Positions 40,405 to 48,434 of a DNA stretch of 55,068 nt are shown piece by piece. Source of the DNA: Bacteroidales bacterium (GTDB taxonomy: Bacteria; Bacteroidota; Bacteroidia; Bacteroidales; UBA932); the NCBI GenBank assembly GCA_016288775.1, contig JAEELG010000081.1, positions 1 to 55,068 on the forward strand, read 5' to 3'. The position numbers were made by a program, and so were the translations under genes. The notes below the pieces were generated by a model. That model made no database searches. It was given only the letters and a program-made list of their open reading frames with translations, and was not told where the DNA came from. Numbering within the stretch: the first letter of the stretch is position 1; each line of letters begins with the position of its first letter.

Positions 40405-42135
40405 TCAAAACGGAGAGCCTTCTACAATGGACTGCACAACTGTTTTGATTTCATCAGGGACCTCCTCGGGCTCAAAAAAAGGAACAATACTTAGGGCATT
40501 GAATCCCACTCCGTACTCTGTTTGCGACCAGGCAGACAAATGTTTTAGATAATCCTTTCCGGGGACCACACCCATCGGATTAACCCATCGTTTTTCCAAT
40601 ATCTTCTCTGCTTTTTGTTTAACCGTTTTAAACGCAAGCGCATTATCCTCTTCTAGAAGACTGGTGGCAATATTATCAAGGACAGTCTCCTTCTCTTGAT
40701 TTGCCAATTCTGTCATCTTATCTTTGACAATTTCTAATGACACCTTCCCTTTTCGTTTTTTCGCTGATATAAAACGAGTTATAGCCTCAGGGGACAACAC
40801 ATAGTTCTCTATCTCCTTCCTTCGCCAGATATGGAGATTAATATGCTTATCGATAGCCTCTTGTCTTCTTGACTCTAGAATCTCTTCTGAATGGTAATCT
40901 GAATCAAATATACAGTAGCAAATTACATGTATTTGATTTGAGTTAAAAAGGCCGGCAACGGCCACTGCTCTTTGCCAACCGCCCCATCCTTCTACAAATG
41001 ATTTAGGAAACGAACTGATAGCATTAAGCCCTTTGGGATAGAGGACCGCCTGAAATTGAGATAAAATTAGACGATCCGTATCACGCCCCTCCCAAATCAT
41101 AAATCGGTGGGAAATAAATAATCTGGAGAGATCAATATTGAAGATACTGCCCATCTCCTCAACCTGCTTTTGAAGAAGAGAATGGCTTCCTACTGATTTG
41201 ACAACTCTCCTTTTGTTATTTACAGGAATAATATTTTCTGGCAAGACCTCCTCCATTATTTCAATAGAGTGTGTAGCGACAATCAATTGTGAGAACATAT
41301 GTGAGACAAGCCTGATTAAGCGACGTTGAAGGTCAGCGTGCATATATACATCAGGCTCATCCAGAATGACAACAGAATCTTCTGTGCACTGTGAAAGAAA
41401 CCACATACATTGGACCCACATTTGTAAGCCATGTCCCATCCAACCTATTTCTGCAGTAAAGTCATGATTCCTAACCAGGAACTGCAATAACTGCCCCTCA
41501 TCACTGAATGTTGTTTCCACCGGGTTAACCTGAAGACCTTCCCAAGTTGACTCCACAAGTTCCTTAAAATGTGGATATTTATCTTCACAATAGTACAATT
41601 GATTCCGGAAATTTCTTGAGGTCAACCGCGTATTTCTATTCTGAACCACCGTTGACCGACTTATCACTTTCTCATTCTCCATCAAGGCCGATATATGAGG
41701 CAAGACCTCCACCGGCGGAAATGCCAATTGTCTAGTCTCCCTAACGCTTCTAACAGGAACGCCATCCTTCCCTACCAGAAGAGCAAATATTGATAGTCTC
41801 TCCCCAACATATGCTCGAATTGAGCACCCATTTGAGAAAAAGGCCTCTATAACTGCCGGAGGGTTTCCGTACATATTAAAGATTCCTTTATCTGATATAT
41901 TTTGATTCTCCATGCTAGGAGAAACTCCGTTGTCTGACTCATTGGTAACCCACTCCGGCGGCCTAATAAAAGAGAGATTCCGATACTTACGAACAACAGT
42001 TGAAATTATTTTCAATGCCTCTATAAGTGTAGATTTACCTGCATTATTACGACCGACAAGAATAGAGACATCTTGAAACACTACCGTTGTATTCTCAAAA
42101 CAGCGGAAATTCTTTACCGTTAGTTTCTTTATCAT
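40405..42135 (-). CDS. OLD-like ATPase-TOPRIM nuclease
   Basis: A 576-aa protein. The N-terminal ABC-type ATPase has Walker A ILVGRNNAGKSTLIEAL (about residue 26), a signature-like EIGWMGHGLQMWVQ, Walker B SVVILDEPDVYMHADLQRR and the H-loop LIVATHSIEIMEEV. From about residue 340 there is a TOPRIM-like module: FMIWEGRDTDRLIL supplies the Glu and CIFDSDYHSEE the DxD, followed by WRRKEIENYVLSPEAI. This is the OLD (overcoming lysogenization defect) layout shared with Gabija GajA, and such proteins are mostly defence nucleases. It follows the ATPase/TOPRIM pair by 18 nt in the same operon. No UvrD-like GajB is present. Confidence 0.82.
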   Translation of the reverse strand: MIKKLTVKNFRCFENTTVVFQDVSILVGRNNAGKSTLIEALKIISTVVRKYRNLSFIRPPEWVTNESDNGVSPSMENQNISDKGIFNMYGNPPAVIEAFFSNGCSIRAYVGERLSIFALLVGKDGVPVRSVRETRQLAFPPVEVLPHISALMENEKVISRSTVVQNRNTRLTSRNFRNQLYYCEDKYPHFKELVESTWEGLQVNPVETTFSDEGQLLQFLVRNHDFTAEIGWMGHGLQMWVQCMWFLSQCTEDSVVILDEPDVYMHADLQRRLIRLVSHMFSQLIVATHSIEIMEEVLPENIIPVNNKRRVVKSVGSHSLLQKQVEEMGSIFNIDLSRLFISHRFMIWEGRDTDRLILSQFQAVLYPKGLNAISSFPKSFVEGWGGWQRAVAVAGLFNSNQIHVICYCIFDSDYHSEEILESRRQEAIDKHINLHIWRRKEIENYVLSPEAITRFISAKKRKGKVSLEIVKDKMTELANQEKETVLDNIATSLLEEDNALAFKTVKQKAEKILEKRWVNPMGVVPGKDYLKHLSAWSQTEYGVGFNALSIVPFFEPEEVPDEIKTVVQSIVEGSPF

Positions 42136-42153
42136 TTATTTCCTCCTGAACAT

Positions 42154-42942
42154 TTATATCGCATCCTTATCAAATATATTGATTTTGAAATATTCAAACA
42201 AAAACAGCGGGAATCCATTCAACACAGCAATCTTCTCCCCGTCACACAGATACTTCCCGCATTGCCCTTCAAATATCCGCAGTTGAGCAACTGTCTCTTT
42301 ATCCTCCGGCACGGTGTCCCGCCCGGTGCATATATAACACGCCTTTGACGTATGCTGATGCACTAGCATAATCCAGTTGTCTTTAACCCTAAGATACTCT
42401 TGTTTTCCGAGCCTATGTCGGCCGCCATCCGGCAACTCTATAAAATCCAGACTCCCGTAATAACTAAACTCCCGAGCAATATCCTTAAAGGACCGAGCCA
42501 TGCAGTCGCATCGCGAAACAGTATACTCCACAAAATGCTCATCAGGAAGCTCCTTCGTATAGCAGAGAGACTCCACCATCGGATAGCTAACATACAACTT
42601 CCCATTATCAGTCTCATCGTCAAACATCTCCAGCATTTCCCGTAGCCGCTGGTTCATTTCCTCCAGCGTCAGATTCTCGTTTTGGAAGTCGAAATCGAAG
42701 AACAAATAGATTTCAGAGAAGTCCGATGAGCGGGCATTATCAGGCAGGCCATTGGCCTTGTTCTCCCTTAACACGGAGACGATGTCGCCATCGCCATCGA
42801 ACTCCTGCAACTGCCGATACAGTTCATATATGTTGTTCCCGAAGGAGCAGACAATCCTTTCCCCCTGGCCGAAGAACAGGCGCTCCAGCGTCCTGAAAAC
42901 CCTCGGTTCCCTCTCTGCCCCTTCAAAAACAAACAATATCAT
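42154..42942 (-). CDS. TOPRIM-like protein, AbiLii/RloB-like effector candidate
   Basis: A 262-aa protein of no clearly recognised family. MILFVFEGAEREPRVFRTL looks like the TOPRIM Glu motif (FxEG), SEIYLFFDFDFQ like the DxD strand, and YPMVESLCYTKELPDE recalls the conserved patch in AbiLii/RloB and DUF4435 proteins. Its ATG overlaps the preceding ATPase stop by 4 nt, the arrangement seen in ATPase + TOPRIM defence pairs such as AbiL and PARIS. I infer a nuclease or RNA-targeting effector controlled by the ATPase. A CxxC pair (CYIC) lies near residue 205. Confidence 0.6.
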   Translation of the reverse strand: MILFVFEGAEREPRVFRTLERLFFGQGERIVCSFGNNIYELYRQLQEFDGDGDIVSVLRENKANGLPDNARSSDFSEIYLFFDFDFQNENLTLEEMNQRLREMLEMFDDETDNGKLYVSYPMVESLCYTKELPDEHFVEYTVSRCDCMARSFKDIAREFSYYGSLDFIELPDGGRHRLGKQEYLRVKDNWIMLVHQHTSKACYICTGRDTVPEDKETVAQLRIFEGQCGKYLCDGEKIAVLNGFPLFLFEYFKINIFDKDAI

Positions 42943-44039
42943 ACCTTGAACGCGTTACCTCTGAACATCTTCTCGATATTGTGGCCAAAGCGGAGTTCCT
43001 TCTCCGTGCAGTCCACCAACGGCTTAATCTTGTTCTCGTTGAGAATAAAGTTGCAGTCCGGCCTCAGCAGGTCGTTCGTCATCAGGTAGGTGTTGTGAGA
43101 AGATGTGAAAACCTGGCAATCCTTCTTGAACAGGATCTTGCAAACCTCAAACGCCAGTTTGAAGTGGTAGAAAGCATCAAACTCATCGATGAAAACGAAG
43201 GTCGCCTGACCCATCCACTGCATCCAGAAATACAATAGTTCCAAAGACCTAGTACCAGTGGAAATGATATCCTTGAATTGAATTCGTTTTTTGTCTATTA
43301 GACAGAACAAGACCTTTTCGCCTGTTCGCGGGGGAGCAAACTCAAAACTCTGGTCACTAATATTCACAAGGAAACGGCGAAAATCATCTATCAACTTGTT
43401 TTTGATAATATACTCCTCAAAATCGTATATACCTGTTGCCAGTCCAATAAACTCACGCACATCCAGATTCCTGAACCATAGCATCCCATTCACGAACTGC
43501 TGCATCTTAATCAGATAATGATCCTTTGCCAACGGTATGGACATTAGGAGGAAGTTCACGATGGGGATATTATTGGCATTGTCTGCCAGGTTATGCTGGA
43601 TGGTTTTATCAATGGGGAAAGCCACCGTGTCAATGCTAAACTTCCCATCAGCACGTTTGAACACTGGTTTCCCATCAACCACCATTGCCTCTGCGGTCAT
43701 GATACCGTGATAGTCCTTGGAATAAGTATACTCCACAGTCTGCCCATCAAAACGGAACACATATTCAAACTCCACCTTCAGGTTAGGATCTCCTGCATAG
43801 GTAAAGTTGGCATAGTAATCCGCCTTCTTCCATTTCTGGGAAAGATGATTGACGATATCGAATATCGCGAGACTGAAATTGGTCTTTCCGGAGCCATTGG
43901 GACCATAAACGATACCATTCTTGATGATATCATCCTTAATGGCATACAGATTAAAGTTAAAGTTGCTGTGCCTTGTGAGGTCCAGCTCAATCTTTTCCTT
44001 AAATCCCCGGAAATTTTTTACGGAAAACTTAGCAAGCAT
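42939..44039 (-). CDS. AAA_15-type ATPase, AbiLi/RloA-like sensor
   Basis: A 366-aa protein. MLAKFSVKNFRGFKEKIELD is the usual opening of SMC-like defence ATPases. Walker A is VYGPNGSGKTNFSLAI (about residue 45), the ABC signature region is ISTGTRSLELLYFW, and Walker B is FVFIDEFDAFYHFKLA with a following TSSHNTYLM H-loop. Such ATPases usually sense infection and restrain or activate a partner nuclease, here the overlapping TOPRIM gene. An inverted repeat and a TATATTTG box precede it. Confidence 0.8.
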   Translation of the reverse strand: MLAKFSVKNFRGFKEKIELDLTRHSNFNFNLYAIKDDIIKNGIVYGPNGSGKTNFSLAIFDIVNHLSQKWKKADYYANFTYAGDPNLKVEFEYVFRFDGQTVEYTYSKDYHGIMTAEAMVVDGKPVFKRADGKFSIDTVAFPIDKTIQHNLADNANNIPIVNFLLMSIPLAKDHYLIKMQQFVNGMLWFRNLDVREFIGLATGIYDFEEYIIKNKLIDDFRRFLVNISDQSFEFAPPRTGEKVLFCLIDKKRIQFKDIISTGTRSLELLYFWMQWMGQATFVFIDEFDAFYHFKLAFEVCKILFKKDCQVFTSSHNTYLMTNDLLRPDCNFILNENKIKPLVDCTEKELRFGHNIEKMFRGNAFKV

Positions 44040-44063
44040 AGCTCATTTCTTTTATTTCTCTCG

Positions 44064-44071
44064 CAAATATA
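44064..44071 (-). promoter_or_regulatory. -7 promoter box for the ATPase-TOPRIM-OLD operon
   Basis: The minus strand reads TATATTTG; the predicted leader is about 20 nt. Confidence 0.6.
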
Positions 44072-44087
44072 GTAACTTTTTTTGAGA

Positions 44088-44108
44088 ATCCGTAATTTTT
44101 TTACGGAT
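44088..44108. promoter_or_regulatory. Operator-like inverted repeat upstream of the ATPase promoter
   Basis: ATCCGTAA at 44088-44095 is mirrored by TTACGGAT at 44101-44108 around a TTTTT loop. It lies about 30-50 nt upstream of the predicted start. It could bind a regulator, or be a weak hairpin. Confidence 0.4.
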
Positions 44109-44124
44109 ATTTGCAATTGCGCAC

Positions 44125-44152
44125 AAAAAAGGCCGATGCCAAAGCATCAGCC
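44125..44152 (-). terminator. Intrinsic terminator downstream of the MBL module
   Basis: On the minus strand a 9-bp hairpin (44131-44139 with 44144-44152, one wobble) is followed by six U residues. It lies 31 nt past the stop at 44183. Near-identical to the terminator at 40163-40191. Confidence 0.75.
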
Positions 44153-44182
44153 CTATATAACATGTTTACATCACCGCTTCTT

Positions 44183-44518
44183 TTAAGAGTTCATATATCC
44201 GGCCTTTCTTCCACTGAGTGGAACGGTGTTGCCGCTGAATGGCAGCGAGGCGCCAGAGGAGACGACGGGTATTGATGACTTGCAGGTTGTGGTAATAGTG
44301 GAGCCTAGGTAGACGACATCTTTGGAGCGAATCTGCGACAGGCGGTCATCAAAGGCGCCGGGCGTTCCAAAATAGTCTGGGTAAATATCGTCATATGCGG
44401 CCTTGTGGAATGAATCCAGGACCGTGTATGTGTCCACCCGGCCATTCCAGGTACCACCGATGACTTCAGCGTCCGGGGAGACTTTGGAGAGTTTGTCGAT
44501 TAGGTCACGGGATTTCAT
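44183..44518 (-). CDS. Hypothetical protein (111 aa)
   Basis: A short soluble protein opening MKSRDLIDKLSKVSPDAEVI and then GGTWNGRVDTYTVLD, with an aromatic/acidic patch YDDIYPDYFGTPGAF. The last 40 residues are Ser/Thr/Gly-rich. I do not recognise a family. No signal peptide or TM segment. It lies 69 nt after the 70-aa gene and directly before a strong terminator, so it is probably the last gene of the MBL/4-TM operon. Confidence 0.6.
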   Translation of the reverse strand: MKSRDLIDKLSKVSPDAEVIGGTWNGRVDTYTVLDSFHKAAYDDIYPDYFGTPGAFDDRLSQIRSKDVVYLGSTITTTCKSSIPVVSSGASLPFSGNTVPLSGRKAGYMNS

Positions 44519-44587
44519 GGTAGATCGTTTAATAAATTTGCGATTATCGCATTATTATGAAATGCTTTCGTTAGGCAAATGTTTCAT

Positions 44588-44800
44588 CTAACCCACATAG
44601 ACCTCCACAATTTCAAAGAATGTCCCACACTCACGTCTTTTCATAAACTCTATCGCTTCATCCTTACTTTCAAAATAGTGGATTTCATGGGGCATAGATG
44701 CTCTATAAGAGAACTGAAGGCCATATTCCGTTTTTTGCAGATAGGCTGGCATATCATGACCGTTCACACACACCTTTCTTATTGCATACTTTATTTCCAT
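44588..44800 (-). CDS. Hypothetical protein (70 aa)
   Basis: A small soluble alpha/beta-like protein: MEIKYAIRKVCVNGHDMPAY, then SYRASMPHEIHYFESKDEAI and ending FEIVEVYVG. No family is recognised. It begins 5 nt after the metallo-beta-lactamase gene stop, so it probably belongs to the same operon; a role as a partner or immunity protein is possible but unproven. Confidence 0.6.
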   Translation of the reverse strand: MEIKYAIRKVCVNGHDMPAYLQKTEYGLQFSYRASMPHEIHYFESKDEAIEFMKRRECGTFFEIVEVYVG

Positions 44801-44805
44801 AACAC

Positions 44806-45708
44806 TTAAAACTTATCAATTATCTTTGCTATGTCCTTTTCTACCATCACAGTTCCGTCATCATCAATAAAAATATGGCCTTGTGATGTCTTCCTTTGAC
44901 AAACGATACCATCTTCAGAACTCATATTATTGTCCCCTTCGCAATAGTCAGTTGAGCTATATCTGCTATCCACATTTCGATTGTCGTCATCATTTGCTTT
45001 TTCGGAAACGATATTAAGCTTTTTAGTCTTGCCGTTTCTCATAGCATCAAAAAGTGCCGTACTAAATGAAGAACGGAGACCATGATGAGGGCACACTAGG
45101 AAGTCAACGCCCTGTCCAATTTTCTTTTTGATTTCATTGTTATACTCAAGTAGTTTCTTCATTCCCTCCTTTTGAATATCTGCCGCAAAGAATATCCTAT
45201 AACCAGAGTGAATATACAGAACAATTCCTATATTATTAGTATAGCTTTCGTCTTTAAGTGTTTCATCATTCTCCACCCATCCAGGGTAAATAAACCCAAT
45301 TGTCATCCGTGATGGATCGCATGACCTCAATGGAAGACATCTACCTTTATATGCCTCTTTTACGTTCTTTACTTCTTCACTCGTTGGATCGTCGACAAGG
45401 CTCCAATTAACGTTTTTATATTTCTCCTCCCCTTCCGACAGATCGTTTGGCGTGGTATACAGCGTGTAATGAAACCTTTCATTCATGGCATTCAGATCAG
45501 TAATATGGTCCCTGTGAGGATGCGAGAGGAACAATTGATCTATAGTATAATAATCCTTTTTTCCTTCTCGCCTTTCAAATAATGGAATTAGAAAATCATT
45601 CACTGGTGAGAAATCATTACTCTTTCCAAGATCAAAAACAATTCTTTTGTTTCCTAACTCAATATAGGCACTCAACGCTGGCCCAACATTAAATACGACT
45701 ACTTTCAT
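44806..45708 (-). CDS. Metallo-beta-lactamase fold hydrolase, ComEC-like
   Basis: A 300-aa protein. It starts MKVVVFNVGPALSAYIELGN, then KRIVFDLGKS (the buried Asp strand), and carries the metal motif LFLSHPHRDHITDLNA (HxHxDH) near residue 62 and VDFLVCPHHGLRSSFST near residue 205. These match the soluble MBL domain of ComEC/Rec2 and its stand-alone relatives. A single-chain nuclease or nucleotidase activity is plausible. The C-terminus is acidic and polar. It lies 9 nt after a 4-TM membrane protein gene, an arrangement that suggests a two-component defence or conflict module. Confidence 0.75.
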   Translation of the reverse strand: MKVVVFNVGPALSAYIELGNKRIVFDLGKSNDFSPVNDFLIPLFERREGKKDYYTIDQLFLSHPHRDHITDLNAMNERFHYTLYTTPNDLSEGEEKYKNVNWSLVDDPTSEEVKNVKEAYKGRCLPLRSCDPSRMTIGFIYPGWVENDETLKDESYTNNIGIVLYIHSGYRIFFAADIQKEGMKKLLEYNNEIKKKIGQGVDFLVCPHHGLRSSFSTALFDAMRNGKTKKLNIVSEKANDDDNRNVDSRYSSTDYCEGDNNMSSEDGIVCQRKTSQGHIFIDDDGTVMVEKDIAKIIDKF

Positions 45709-45717
45709 ATGCTTTTA

Positions 45718-46440
45718 TTATTTGTTTTTATATGTACCTGTAAACGTTGCAAATAAATACTTGGCATAACTCCATCCTCTGGTTTCAAGCAACAGATAAC
45801 AACCAACCATCAACAACAACTGAATCAATAATGCTATCACTATAGCCCACCATGACAACCAATCACAAAAGATATTCGTGATACCCAGGCTCATTATGAG
45901 GATAATACTCCATACCCCAGCACCAAGATAGTTGCGGCAAAAACCAAACTCTATGTTATACTGTTTCAATAACTCGTCACCACGACAGTTTTGCCTGATT
46001 TGGGATACCACATCGGCTATCTTCTGCTTAGCCTTTTCCGGATCCATCTGTTCCTCCTTTTGAGTTGGCAACTTGATGCCAAATGTGTCTTTTACCTTTG
46101 CAGCAATCTCCTTGTGGTACTCTGGCGACATTGCCGCATTCTCCCACATAAGCATCTTGGTTGTTGGCATTTCAGTTTCGTCTTTCCTGAATAGCGGATA
46201 TTGAAACAACCACTTTGACGTTTCTCTAAATAGTTCACTTGCAAGATAACCTACAGACAGACTCACCAAACTAGTTCCTCCTATCATCCACGTTATCCAC
46301 TTTACATTACCCGCCACCGCTTGATACGTAGAAAGCCACTCACCAATACACATGGCAAGCAATATGCACATTGGGAGCACTCCCAAAATTGCGGGATAGA
46401 CCCTTGCGACTCTTATGTATTTATTCATCATTAAAAACAC
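45718..46440 (-). CDS. Four-TM membrane protein with central cytoplasmic domain (effector candidate)
   Basis: A 240-aa protein with TM pairs at residues about 14-37 and 47-69, then a soluble region of about 95 residues (70-165) rich in charged residues, then TM pairs near 170-193 and 195-218. This resembles the S-4TM/SLATT-type predicted pore effectors of defence systems, but I cannot assign a family. The start could be at Met 4 or 5. It precedes the MBL gene by 9 nt and follows a small basic ORF and a hairpin. Confidence 0.65.
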   Translation of the reverse strand: MFLMMNKYIRVARVYPAILGVLPMCILLAMCIGEWLSTYQAVAGNVKWITWMIGGTSLVSLSVGYLASELFRETSKWLFQYPLFRKDETEMPTTKMLMWENAAMSPEYHKEIAAKVKDTFGIKLPTQKEEQMDPEKAKQKIADVVSQIRQNCRGDELLKQYNIEFGFCRNYLGAGVWSIILIMSLGITNIFCDWLSWWAIVIALLIQLLLMVGCYLLLETRGWSYAKYLFATFTGTYKNK

Positions 46441-46513
46441 TATTAAATTGTGACTATTATCTCTCTGTTACACGTCCGAGATAACCATGATTCCCCAGTT
46501 CTTTTCTAAAGAG

Positions 46514-46554
46514 ATCAGGCTGGTTTGACGTTTCACCATTTCAACCAGCCTGAT
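46514..46554. repeat. 12-bp inverted repeat between the small basic ORF and the 4-TM gene
   Basis: 46514-46525 and 46543-46554 are exact reverse complements, with a 17-nt loop. No U-tract follows on the minus strand, so it is more likely a regulatory or processing hairpin than a terminator. Confidence 0.6.
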
Positions 46555-46613
46555 TAGGTTTCTACATCCAAGAAATACTTCTTAGGTAATAACACAACAA
46601 CTAACCAAGTTCT

Positions 46614-46745
46614 TTAGTCGCCTTTCTTGTGGATATGCGGTTTCAACGAAGGAGTGTTACCAGGCGTTTCCTTATTGTCACGGCGACGTTTGTCAGGCTT
46701 CCCTGTTGACTTGGCGATAGGCTTTGGACCAGGTTTAATTCCCAT
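46614..46745 (-). CDS. Small basic ORF (43 aa), Pro/Lys-rich
   Basis: A 43-aa ORF: MGIKPGPKPIAKSTGKPD, then KRRRDNKETPGNT and ending HIHKKGD. It has about 13 Lys/Arg, 7 Pro and almost no hydrophobic residues, which suggests a disordered nucleic-acid- or phosphate-binding peptide. A TACATTTG promoter box lies about 97 nt upstream. It may be a leader ORF for the 4-TM/MBL operon, a small regulator, or spurious. Confidence 0.45.
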   Translation of the reverse strand: MGIKPGPKPIAKSTGKPDKRRRDNKETPGNTPSLKPHIHKKGD

Positions 46746-46841
46746 AGTTGTCAAAGATTATCAGTGGAACAATTCTGGTTTCTGGAGCCAGCCAGGCAAA
46801 CCCTCGCTTTTTAACAGGAGATTTGCGTCCCGCTTTTGCCG

Positions 46842-46849
46842 CAAATGTA
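46842..46849 (-). promoter_or_regulatory. -7 promoter box for the small ORF/4-TM/MBL operon
   Basis: The minus strand reads TACATTTG with a TTG about 20 nt further upstream (-33). The predicted leader of about 90 nt before the small ORF is long for this genome. Confidence 0.55.
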
Positions 46850-47021
46850 TAACCTATTTTTCATTTTTACAAGTTCTTGCGCGTTTTGCACATAGAAAGT
46901 TATCAACAACGAAATTAACAATATCGTATTTACATTTATATGTAATATCCAAAAATAGATATTAGCACAGCGCCGGCCATGCCTATCCCCGGATTTTACA
47001 TATTTGCGTAAATTCCTGAAA

Positions 47022-47029
47022 TAAATTTG
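47022..47029 (+). promoter_or_regulatory. Candidate -7 box for the orphan ATPase gene
   Basis: TAAATTTG gives a predicted start near 47034 and a leader of about 45 nt. A second, weaker candidate (CATATTTG) is at 46999-47006. Confidence 0.45.
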
Positions 47030-47078
47030 GAGAATTCGGAGAAAAACCCGACCTTTGATGTCCCAATAATATGGCTTT

Positions 47079-48434
47079 ATGATACAAGAATTCCGCGTGT
47101 CCAATTTCTTATCCTTTAGGGATGAGACCGTACTGAGTTTCGAACCTGTGGGTGACGGTCGCCGGGGTAAGGCCCCCAAAAAAGGGAAGGACCATCTTGT
47201 ATGCAAAGTCAACGACAAGATAGAACTCTTGCGGCTGGCTGTTTTCTATGGTGCCAATGCTTCGGGGAAAACCAATATCCTTAAGGCCATCAATTTCCTG
47301 GTCTTGTTCTGCAAAAAACGCGAGGCGAAAGCTAATGCTCCTACCGGCGTAACCCCCTTTATGCTAAACAGCATAACACGTAATCAGCCATCCAAGTTTA
47401 ATATCCGTTTTTTTGTTGACGGCGTGCGGTATTGGTACAGCCTGGAAATAGATCCAAGACAAGTCATCTCGGAAGCACTTTACGTGTATAAGAATAATAG
47501 TCCGCAGCCTACTTCGGTGTTTAAAAGGGCTCAGAACTCTATTGAATTCAACGCCTCCGAGAACACGATTTCAGCCACTGCTAAAGAACTGTTGCAACTC
47601 CACTGTCTCTCTAATCTTCCTTTCTTTGCATCTAAGGCCAGAGTCAATATCCAGTTGAATTACGTTGACCCTGTGATGAAATTTTTCGAGGATTCTTTCA
47701 TGGATAGTGAAATTGAGAATGATATTCTCTTTACTGCCGCAGAACAATTTGTATCAACCACTCCGGATGTAAAGGATCATATCCTTGCTTTCTTAAAGGA
47801 GGCGGATTTCAATATTTCTGGCATTACATCCCAGAAAGAAGAGGTGTTGATACCAGAAGGGCTACGTAATGCTATCCTCTCCGATTCCTCTACCCCTGCT
47901 CCAGTAAAGGAGCAATTAAAGGAAAAGGCTTCTTTCAATAGAATAAAGACTATGTTCACTCACAAGGTGAACAACAATGGCATCATTGAGGAATACGAGT
48001 TCTCCAGTCAGGAGCAATCGTTGGGCACCCGCCGTATCTTTGGTCTCGAAAGTTACCTTTATTTCATGGAGGAGACAGATAATGTGGCTATCCTGGATGA
48101 GATTGATTCTTCATTACATCCGGACCTGGTGGATTTCGTGCTCAGCAAGTTCGCCAGATACCGTAACAGTGAATCACAGTTAATAATAACAACGCACTAT
48201 ACCGGATTGCTTGACAATTCGGATTTACGTGATGATTGTTTTTGGATTACGGAGAAAGACAAGACGGGAGCTTCCTCCATTCGATCTGTTGGAAAGATCA
48301 AAGATGCTAGATTAGCATCAAAAGAAAAGGGATACCGCCGTGGGAAATTGGGCGGCACCCCTGATATCAAAAAAGAAACTGAAGGGATCTTTGACTTCGT
48401 TGAAGGAAAGGAGCTTTCGTTGTTTGACGTTTAG
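47079..48434 (+). CDS. AbiLi/RloA-like AAA_15 ATPase without an adjacent effector
   Basis: A 451-aa protein. It opens MIQEFRVSNFLSFRDETVLS, with Walker A VFYGANASGKTNILKAINFL (about residue 56), the signature region EEYEFSSQEQSLGTRRIF, Walker B NVAILDEIDSSLHPDLVDF and H-loop LIITTHYTGLL. These features match the ATPase half of AbiL/RloAB-type systems. In those, an RloB/AbiLii TOPRIM gene normally follows directly. Here the next plus-strand stretch is a GC-rich non-coding element and then opposing genes, so its partner is missing, diverged, or elsewhere. Confidence 0.8.
   Translation: MIQEFRVSNFLSFRDETVLSFEPVGDGRRGKAPKKGKDHLVCKVNDKIELLRLAVFYGANASGKTNILKAINFLVLFCKKREAKANAPTGVTPFMLNSITRNQPSKFNIRFFVDGVRYWYSLEIDPRQVISEALYVYKNNSPQPTSVFKRAQNSIEFNASENTISATAKELLQLHCLSNLPFFASKARVNIQLNYVDPVMKFFEDSFMDSEIENDILFTAAEQFVSTTPDVKDHILAFLKEADFNISGITSQKEEVLIPEGLRNAILSDSSTPAPVKEQLKEKASFNRIKTMFTHKVNNNGIIEEYEFSSQEQSLGTRRIFGLESYLYFMEETDNVAILDEIDSSLHPDLVDFVLSKFARYRNSESQLIITTHYTGLLDNSDLRDDCFWITEKDKTGASSIRSVGKIKDARLASKEKGYRRGKLGGTPDIKKETEGIFDFVEGKELSLFDV

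Noticed and set aside
40405-42135. Gabija system
   Set aside because: The GajA-like layout fits, but no UvrD-like GajB helicase is adjacent; the neighbour is a TOPRIM protein.
44183-44800. Toxin-antitoxin pair (111 and 70 aa)
   Set aside because: Neither resembles a known toxin or antitoxin, and the genes are 69 nt apart at the end of the MBL operon.
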